From contig NC_045441.1 in assembly GCF_002776525.5 (NCBI RefSeq), positions 124,999,610 through 125,063,609 of the forward strand: a DNA stretch of 64,000 nucleotides. The letters are read 5' to 3'. This DNA is from Piliocolobus tephrosceles. Taxonomy: Eukaryota; Chordata; Mammalia; Primates; Cercopithecidae. The position numbers and the translations under genes are program-made. Below are positions 56,649 through 64,000 of this stretch, one piece after another; position 1 is the first letter of the stretch; the number at the start of each line of letters is the position of its first letter. The notes beneath the pieces were generated by a model. The model did not search any database. It worked only from the letters and a program-made list of their open reading frames with translations, and had not been told where the DNA came from.

Positions 56649-57249
56649 TGAACCAATTTGTTACTCTTAAGGTAAACTGCTACCACAGAGAGAACCTAAA
56701 ACACAATGAATTGAACTAATTTATTTCTTGCTCATAAAACAGTCTCAGTGCTAAGCACACAGAGGTTGGCGGGTGGCTCTGTCCTTTAAGGTCATCTAAG
56801 GACCTAAGTTCCTTCCATTCTGTTGATCTTCCATGGGTACACTCCTCATCCGTATGGCTGGAGCTGGCTCATCCTACATCTGCTTTTAGCCTTCTAGATA
56901 AGGAGAAAAGTCCACAGCAAGTGGCTTCATATTTTGTAATGATTTGGAAGTGACACACATCATTTGTGCATATCCCTATTAGCCTAAAAGTGAGACACAC
57001 AGCCATAATGAAAACTGCAAGGAAAGTTGAGACACAAGGACTACTTAGGCTGCCATGTGGACAACTACAACCTGGGGTTTTCTTTCTAAAGCACAAGGAA
57101 AAATCAGACATGGCAGACAATTTGTAACCTGACCTACACTGCTCTGAAAACACTTTGAAGTAAGTCACTAACATCCTCTAAATGCCAAGTCTAGTCAATA
57201 TATATGGTATCTGAACAGTGATGATAGTCTTATTCCCAACTCATTATTG
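56649..57249. other. Unassigned intronic DNA
   Basis: A 101-codon minus-strand frame (56869-57174) has no recognisable family. Confidence 0.5.
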
Positions 57250-58722
57250 TCCTAACTCTGAAGACAGTATTATCTCCACATTCTCCTGCCTAGCCTGCCT
57301 CTCCCTCCTGCACCAACTCCTTCTACTCTCCCCTGCCTCCCTTTACTTTCTCTGGCTGTCCTTTATACAGGGTTCAGGTCTTTAACACTCTTCATAACTT
57401 GCTCAACATGCTCTTCCTAATCATCTCATCCATGTCCAACCTTTATGGTCCTCATTCTGAGGACTGGCTTTGAGACTTACCTATTTTAAGTTCCATAAAT
57501 ACCTTGAATTCAACCTCTCCCAAAAGGAATCTGTAATCTTTTCCTATAAACCTTGCTCCTTTTTCAATATTCTCTAACAAGGTGAAGAATACTACCATCT
57601 TCCAGAAGATGTGGAGGACAGTATGCAGTTCTTGTTTACTTAGTCTTCAGACCATACTATTAACATTTCCCATCTGTCCTTGGTTCTCCATTGCTACCAT
57701 CACTTTTTTAGTTCAGGTATAAACATTTTGATGCAATGATTTATTTTATTTTATTTTATTTTTGAGATGGAGTCTTGCTCTGTCACCCAGGCTGGAGTGC
57801 AGTGGCACAATCTTGGCTCACTGCAACCTCCGCCTCCCGGGTTCAAGCAATTCTTCTGCCTCAGCCTCCTGAGTAGCTGGGATTACAAGCCTGTACCACC
57901 ATACCTGGCTAATTTTTTTTTTTTTTTTGTATTTTTAGTAGAGATGGGGTTTCACTGTGTTAGCCAGGCTGGCCTTGATCTCCTGACCTTGCGATCCGCC
58001 CGCCTCGGCCTCCCAAGGTGCTGGGATTACAGGCGTGAGCCACTGTCCCCAGCCTTTTTTTTTTTTTTTTAAATTACACAACTGTAATTCAGACTGCACA
58101 TGTTTGGGTGTTCTTTCTCAAATGCCAGTCTGATCATACTGTTCATAATACCCTAAAAGCCCTTAATGGCATTCTCATGAAATAGAATAAAGATAAATGA
58201 CATGACACATGAAGGCAGAATCTGTTCCCTACCTACCTCTTTAGTCATAGGCCTTGCTAAATCCTTTCTACCTGTGTGGCTATGCCAAACAACGTGCTGT
58301 ACTTTAATACGTCATGGTTTCTTTCTTGTCCCTGTGACTTTTCTCGTTGTTGCTTCTGCTTGGGATGGTGCCCCAATTCTCTACTGGACTCTTAGACACT
58401 AAGTTTCTAAGGTTCAGCTCAAGTTTCAACTGCTTTATGAAATTACAATTGTGGTACCTGGAGCTGTAACGACATTCTTATTCATAACACACTATCCCCT
58501 TAACTTCCTAAGACCACAACTGCCCTCTTCTTCAGGTCTTTACATATTGCATATAACTTTTGTCACAGCAACCACAATGCTTCAATGCACTGATTGTTTT
58601 ACATATTTGTCTCCCTTTACCAGACTACGTTGAGGGCAGGAACAAGGCTTATTAGTCTTTGCAATCCCAAGGCCTTGCACAGGCCCAATAAGAAGTCATC
58701 AATAAATGTTTATTAAATGATA
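57250..58722 (+). repeat. Long L2 LINE fragment, Alu-interrupted
   Basis: Sense L2: pyrimidine-rich 'CTGCCTCTCCCTCCTGCACC', 'CAGTCTGATCATACTGTTCATAATACCCTAAAAGCCCTTAATGGC', and 3' end 'GAGGGCAGGAACAAGGC' to 'CATCAATAAATGTTTATTAAATGA'. Confidence 0.75.
57741..58054 (-). mobile_element. Full-length Alu, MTPN sense
   Basis: Reverse Alu with a (TTTTA)n tail; T run 58055-58070 beyond its 5' end. Same strand as MTPN, and 670 bp from an inverted partner at 58725. Confidence 0.93.
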
Positions 58723-58724
58723 CA

Positions 58725-59031
58725 GGCCGAGCACAGTGGCTCACACCTGTAATCTCGACACTTTCGGAGGCTGAGGTGGGCAGATCACCTGAGGTCAGGA
58801 GTTCGAGACCAGCCTGGTCAACATGGCGAAACCCCTTCTCTACAAAAAATACAAAAATGAGCCAGGCATGGTGGCAGGCACCTGTAATCCCAACTACTGG
58901 GGAGGCTGAGGCAGAAGAATCACTTGAACCCAGGAGGCAGAGGTTGCAGTGAGCCGAGATGGCGCCACTGTACTCCAGCCTGGGTGACAGAGCGAGACTC
59001 CATCACAAAACAAAACAAAACAAAACAAAAA
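58725..59031 (+). mobile_element. Full-length Alu, MTPN antisense
   Basis: GGCCGAGCACAGTGGCTCAC start, (CAAAA)n tail. Inserted right at the L2 3' end. Confidence 0.93.
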
Positions 59032-59910
59032 CGGATACAAATGGGAACTAAAAATATATGATAAGGAACTTGATAAAATAATTATAGTATTGAATCAGGC
59101 AGATTTAAAGATAGACTGCTGTGAATAGATCAACAAAGCATTTCCATTGTGAATAGGCTGCCTGCCTACTAGCACACTATACAACATACTCACTTATTTT
59201 CAGGTAATTTCAACATAGAAGTCCCTTTTGCTGACATCTGATTACAATCAGAACGAGGTTCATTCGCCTACATTTAGAGCATGATTCTGCTGATTTTTCT
59301 GAAGTTTTCTGGAGGAGAAAAAAGTTGCTATGGCCAAGTTACAGCGACCCAAACAGACAGGTTGTTTGTCATTCTAGGCAGTAAACATTTTTAAGATAAT
59401 CAAGTATTATTTGATAGTGTGAGTTCAAACATGGAGGATGTTTAAAAAAACTTCAAGTCATGCTATCTCCACCCATAAATAATTTACAATCTAGCTGGAA
59501 AGATAAGATATCCCCACATGAAACAACAAGAACGTATCTTTACCTGCTTGTCACCTTTATCTACTTCTTACTTCAGATAGCCTAATTCCACTGTATATTA
59601 TCAGTTGTTAGCATGTACAAATAGGCCAAGAGAACTAGACTAGTCACATTTTAAGGATGAAACTCTCAAACCCCTACAGAAGTTATCTGACGTTCTATTG
59701 ACAAAAGGCTTTTGTCAAGGTTTTTGAAGATGCTGCTTATAGTTATACTGGTAAAATGACAGAATAACCAGCAGCTTTGTTTCCATGCAAAATTTATAAA
59801 ATCAGGCAGAAAATTAGTGCGCACGTGCACGCACACACATATACATATCCAAGTGCTAACTGGATACACACACACACAGACCTCTCTCTCTCTGGAACCA
59901 AATATAAATA
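59032..59910. other. Unassigned intronic DNA with a CA-rich tract
   Basis: CA/TA-rich dinucleotide tract at about 59820-59880; otherwise nothing recognised. Confidence 0.5.
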
Positions 59911-60700
59911 CAGTCATCTATATATATAGTCATCCCTGTGTGTGTGAGGGGGATTGGTTCCTGACTCCCTCTTGGATACCCAAATCCCTTATACAAAACA
60001 GCTTAGGATTTGCATATAACATACACACATCCTCTTGTATATTTTAAATTATCTATAGATTACTTATAATACCTAATACAATGTAAATGCTATATAAATA
60101 CAGTTGAACCTTGAACAACATGGGTTTGAACTGTGCAGGTCCAATTATAAGTAGATTTTTTTCAATAAAAGTTACGTGGAGTGTGCCTGCCTCTCCTGTC
60201 CCTCCTTCCACCTCTTCCTCCTCTGAGACAGCAAGACCAACCCCCAATTCCTCCTCCTCAAGCTACCTGAAGCAAAGAAAATGAGGATAAAGACAAAAGG
60301 TCTTTATGGTAACCCACTTCCACTTAATGAATAGTAAATGTATTTTGTCTTTGTAATGATTTTCTTAATAGTCTTTTCTCCAGCTTACTTTACTGTAACA
60401 ATGCAGTATATAATACATACAAAAAATATGTGTTGACTGTTTATGTCATCCATATGCTTCTGGTCACCAGGAAGCTATTCGTTCTTTGGGAGTCAAAAAT
60501 TCTATGTGGATTTTTGACTGTGCAGGGATTGGCAACCCTAAGCCCCTGCATTGTTCAAGGCTCACCTAGTTGTTACACTGTATTGCTTTTTAATTTATAT
60601 TATTTTTAATTACTGTGCTATTAATTATTTTTCTGAATCTATTTTTGATCTGTGGTTGAATCCATGGATGCAAAACTATGGCTATGGAGGGCAAACTGTG
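59911..60700 (+). mobile_element. MER2 DNA transposon split by a nested Tigger2
   Basis: Left part 'AGTCATCCCTGTGTGTGTGAGGGGGATTGGTTCC' to about 60100, right part from about 60569 ending 'TTGAATCCATGGATGCAAAACTATGGCTATGGAGGGC', the inverted terminal sequence. Both are Tigger/pogo-superfamily. Confidence 0.82.
60101..60568 (+). mobile_element. Tigger2-type non-autonomous element nested in MER2
   Basis: Starts CAGTTGAACCTTGAACAACATGGG after TA and ends TTGTTCAAGGCTCACCTA, inverted terminal repeats of Tigger2. Length about 470 bp suits the internally deleted Tigger2a class. Confidence 0.88.
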
Positions 60701-61689
60701 TGTTATCTCTATATATGCATATGGATTTACCTATCTACATATACACATAAACACATACCCTTCCCCCTTGGAACATAACCAATTACTTCAGAAAATTTTC
60801 TTTAGCAAGCATGGTTTTGAATGGTCAATTCCCTTTGGAAAGAAAGCAATTTAGAATCAAATACAAAACGAATGTCTGCAAGGACTAAGACTGCAGTTGA
60901 GGATTAAAGGCAATTCAAGGAATATTTGCAATGTTTCTAGTTTAAGGTTTTATGACAGATACTTATCAGGTAAGGATTCCAGCAACCTTATGTTGATTTG
61001 AACTGATACAACGTGAATATAAAACTTTAAAAAACCATTGAAACAGCTTTACTGAGTTTAAGCTCTTTATCATTCCATAGAAGCATGCTGGCGTCCTCAC
61101 TCAGAAATTTTTATTTCAAATACAGACTTTCTCAGTCAAAATAAAATCAGAAACAGAAAACAGAAAGGAGAGAAGGCCTACTGAAGACGGTCACACTAAC
61201 AACAGTAACATCTGACAGGAGCTTGACATGACTATAGTAAGAAAGAAACCAAGATTGAGCCCGGCTAATGCTTAGCTAGTGTAAGGACAATTAACCAAAA
61301 CTTCAACAGACCCCCTCGAGGGTTGGATGCTGGTGAGGCTTCAAGGAAATCACCATGCCGTTACTTGTTACTCTGCTTAAGAGAAAAGTATGTAATACCC
61401 TTAAGAAATTTTCTATCCAAAATAGTTATTTTTTACCCTTACAAAGGTTTCTTCCCCGCTCCCCCCCACTACAGTACTTGTTACTACCTGAAATAAAGTT
61501 ACATTTATTTGTATACCTGTTTACTCTGTCTTCCATCTAGAAAATGAGGTGTCCAAGAGCAGAGGATGTGTTTACCTCGTTAACTCCTATATCCCCAGTA
61601 TTTAAATGAATACAGTGTGTACTTCCTTTTGATATTAAATGTCTCATGAAGACTTCGAAAAATGTAAAGGATCAAAAAGACATTCTTTG
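60701..61689. other. Unassigned intronic DNA
   Basis: No repeat or exon recognised. Confidence 0.5.
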
Positions 61690-62230
61690 TTCTTTCCTTG
61701 GAACCACCCAATTACCTCTCATTCAATTGTGAGATTCTCTGTGAAGCCTGCTGGGATTTCCCACGCAGCTGGTGCCCTGGAGATCACAGGTCAATACTGT
61801 AGCTCACTCAGCATCTGACACAACCCACTTCCAATCTGCTCTTCCTTGCTTTCCTCTACTACAGAGGTTGAAAAAAAATGAAATCCTCAGACTCCCTTAA
61901 AGCTACAGGTGGCTATCTGACCTAATTTTGGCCTGTCCTTTGCAGTGTGGGCTAGCAACAACATACACAGTAGAGCCAGTCACTTAGCCTTGGACTGCAC
62001 ACCTTCAGACTTTCGTGTTTAGATCACTGCAGTAAGGGTTTTTGTTACTCATGGCTAAACTCTACCTCTCTTAGGGAACTTACCACAGTCTGTAATTAAC
62101 TGTTAACCAGGTGTATCTTCCCCAAATTAGGCTGAGCTCCATGAAGGAAGGGGCCCTGTTATATCTGTCCCTATGGCTTTAATACCTAGGATAATGCCTG
62201 GTAGCCAGCAGATGCTCAATGAATATTAAA
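61690..62230 (+). repeat. L2 3' fragment
   Basis: 'GAGCTCCATGAAGGAAGGGGCCCTG' to 'CAGATGCTCAATGAATATTAAATAAATGA' is sense L2 3' end; the upstream part is weaker. Confidence 0.65.
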
Positions 62231-62715
62231 TAAATGAAAAAAATTCACATCTGGGTCATAGTAACAGAAATCCTACCCTTAGTGAACACAAGCGTCCAAA
62301 TTAAAATGAAAAATTAATTTTTAAAAAATACTATCTTGTCTAAGTATGTAATACTGTATCATTAGAATATTGTCAACTATTTTGAATCAATTTATATGCA
62401 TTTTAGAACAGTCTTGAGAAACTGTGCTATACTCACAAAGAACTCCATTATCTCATGATTTGGGGCAACTGTTTGTAGTTCTCTGGTACTATGAGAAAAA
62501 TGTTCAGAATCTTAAAACCTTACACTGTTTAAATATATACTTAAATATTACCATTACCATAGAACTCACATGTATAATTCAATTTCGGAAACTACTAAAA
62601 ATGAATTTGGTATTTAGTGACATTAAAAAATTATTCAAATACCTACAATTATACATACTTTGCAGTTTTATCTACTGGTGCAAGATGATTTCATAGTACA
62701 CTTAATTTCATATTT
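62231..62715. other. Unassigned intronic DNA
   Basis: AT-rich; a 90-codon frame has no family. Confidence 0.5.
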
Positions 62716-62861
62716 AATTTACATATACAGGAGATACATATACAGGAGATACAGGAGACAGTAAATTACGTATACAGGAGATACAGGAGACAGTAAATTA
62801 CATATACAGTAAATACAGTAAATTACATATACAGGAGATACAGGAGACAGTAAAGACAATT
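62716..62861. repeat. 32-bp minisatellite, about 4 copies
   Basis: Unit of about 32 bp containing TACAGGAGATACAGGAGACA and an AATTACATA part, repeated from 62716 to 62855. One copy is shortened to TACAGTAAATACAG in the middle. Confidence 0.92.
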
Positions 62862-62989
62862 TCTGGATACCCTATAAGGTCTAATATAATACAAAACACA
62901 GTGATTGTTACATCCCTTACATTTTTTGTAGCAGTTTTGAGTTTTTAATGTAACAGTACAAATATGTAACAACATTTTTCTCACAGCAG

Positions 62990-63070
62990 TCCCCTGAAGT
63001 AGGCATTGTTAACTCCATTTTGTAGACAGGCTCTCAAGCTCAGTTAAGAAACTTGCCCAAGGTCAGTCAA
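62990..63070 (-). repeat. MIR fragment, reverse
   Basis: 'GTAGGCATTGTTAACTCCATTTTGTAGACAGG' and 'AAACTTGCCCAAGGTCAG' are antisense MIR landmarks. Confidence 0.75.
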
Positions 63071-63440
63071 AACAATCTAAACAGGCAGATACTTCAAGCT
63101 TTCCAAGCAGCTGCTCAAACTTTGTCTAAATGACAAAAACTAACAAATGAGACTCACACACATGTGAGCAATGAGACACATTTTATGTTTCGTTGTATTC
63201 CTTATTTGAACAGTTAACTATAGTTCATTTTCAGTTGCATATATAATGGTCTTAGATTTGTTCTTATGGTACCCCTAGTAAAAATATGATTTTAACATCT
63301 CTACAGCAATCATATTTAGCATGAGTAGCAAGATCATTTCAAGGTTTCAGAGAAAAATTCATCATGGAATTAAGAGGATGGGTTAAAGTACAAATGAGCC
63401 TTCAAAGCACTCCTCTTCAAGGACATTCAGATACTGAGCT
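63071..63440. other. Unassigned intronic DNA
   Basis: Nothing recognised. Confidence 0.5.
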
Positions 63441-63452
63441 GTTATATTACTT

Positions 63453-63757
63453 TTTCCTTTTTTTTTTTGAGGCGGAGTTTCACTCTCGTTGCCCAGACTG
63501 GGGTGCAATGGCATGATCTCCGCTCACTGCAAACTCCACCTCCCTGGTTCAAGCTATTCTCCTGCCTCAGCCTCCTGAGTGGCTGGGATTACAGGCGCCT
63601 GCCACCACGCCTGGCTAATTTTTTTTGCATTTTTAGTAGACATGGGGTTTAACCATGTTGGCCAAGCTGGTCTCGAACTCCTGACCTCAGGTGATTCACC
63701 TGCCTCGGCCTCCCAACGTGCTGGGATTACAGGCGTGAGCCACTGTGCCCGGCTGCA
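63453..63757 (-). mobile_element. Full-length Alu, MTPN sense, with 12-bp duplication
   Basis: Reverse Alu; GTTATATTACTT at 63441-63452 and 63758-63769 is a perfect duplication. Confidence 0.95.
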
Positions 63758-64000
63758 GTTATATTACTTAAGAGGCGGCACATCCTAAGTTTCAGATGAA
63801 AAAGTATGTTCACACTTGAAACAAAGTTCTTCTCATAAAGCTTATTTTCTTCAGGGAACCCTCATTTGTACAGCAAGTCTTTCCTTTCCTGAGAAGCCCA
63901 TCAATCCTGAACAGTCTTAATACTTGCTGAGAATTTATGATGTGCTCGGCATTTCAACAAGCGGCTTATACACATTATCTCACTTGAGTACTTGGCTACA

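Larger units (their letters stand above)
52365..64000 (-). other. MTPN: MTPN last intron (partial, runs off the window)
   Basis: At least 11.6 kb; no other MTPN exon was seen in it. It carries four Alus, several L2 and MIR pieces, L1 fragments, an MST LTR, nested MER2/Tigger2 and a minisatellite, listed separately. Confidence 0.9.

Noticed and set aside
1..64000. CRISPR arrays, operons, bacterial signals or tRNA genes
   Set aside because: The window is primate nuclear DNA; the short tandem repeats are microsatellites and minisatellites, and no tRNA cloverleaf was recognised.

Overview
This is mammalian, specifically catarrhine-primate, nuclear DNA. It is packed with full-length and truncated Alu elements (27 recognised, plus an Alu remnant beside an assembly gap), primate L1, THE1/MST and MLT LTRs, Tigger DNA transposons, MIR and L2. 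The only real gene is at the right end. At 52278-52364 on the minus strand lies the last coding segment of myotrophin (MTPN, the V-1 ankyrin-repeat protein). It is followed by an unbroken 3' UTR of about 3.15 kb ending at an AATAAA near 49138, and preceded by an intron that runs off the window at 64000. This fits the human 7q33 MTPN locus or its orthologue. A 100-N placeholder gap and small differences from the remembered human LUZP6 product suggest a draft assembly, possibly of a non-human ape or Old World monkey; human is not excluded.

Layout. 1-49121 is intergenic DNA downstream of MTPN with no gene I can support. It holds an L1 with a 5' inversion (5120-7808), a near-complete Tigger1 with nested L1 and Alu (10610-13694), a run of L2 fragments (13990-16555), an AT-rich palindromic minisatellite inside an older LTR-like repeat (20231-22335), a damaged Tigger2 (23441-24720), a complete solo ERV1-type LTR (31045-31596), an Alu cluster broken by the assembly gap (33218-33743), two THE1/MST LTRs in direct orientation (38992-39901) and a young truncated L1 (40584-41088). 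49122-52364 is the MTPN terminal exon. 52365-64000 is the MTPN intron, with inverted Alus, L2, nested MER2/Tigger2 and a small minisatellite.

The observation most worth a second look is in the MTPN 3' UTR. The 58-residue LUZP6/MPD6 frame, reported in human as a second, IRES-driven product of the MTPN mRNA, is present full length at 49635-49811. Its first codon here reads ATT, there is no in-frame ATG inside it, and an in-frame TAG lies just upstream. Other notable items are several insertions with intact target-site duplications, a trimeric Alu and a PATRR-like palindrome. I see no new multi-gene system; most long reading frames in the window are conceptual translations of Alu or L1 sequence, or chance frames.
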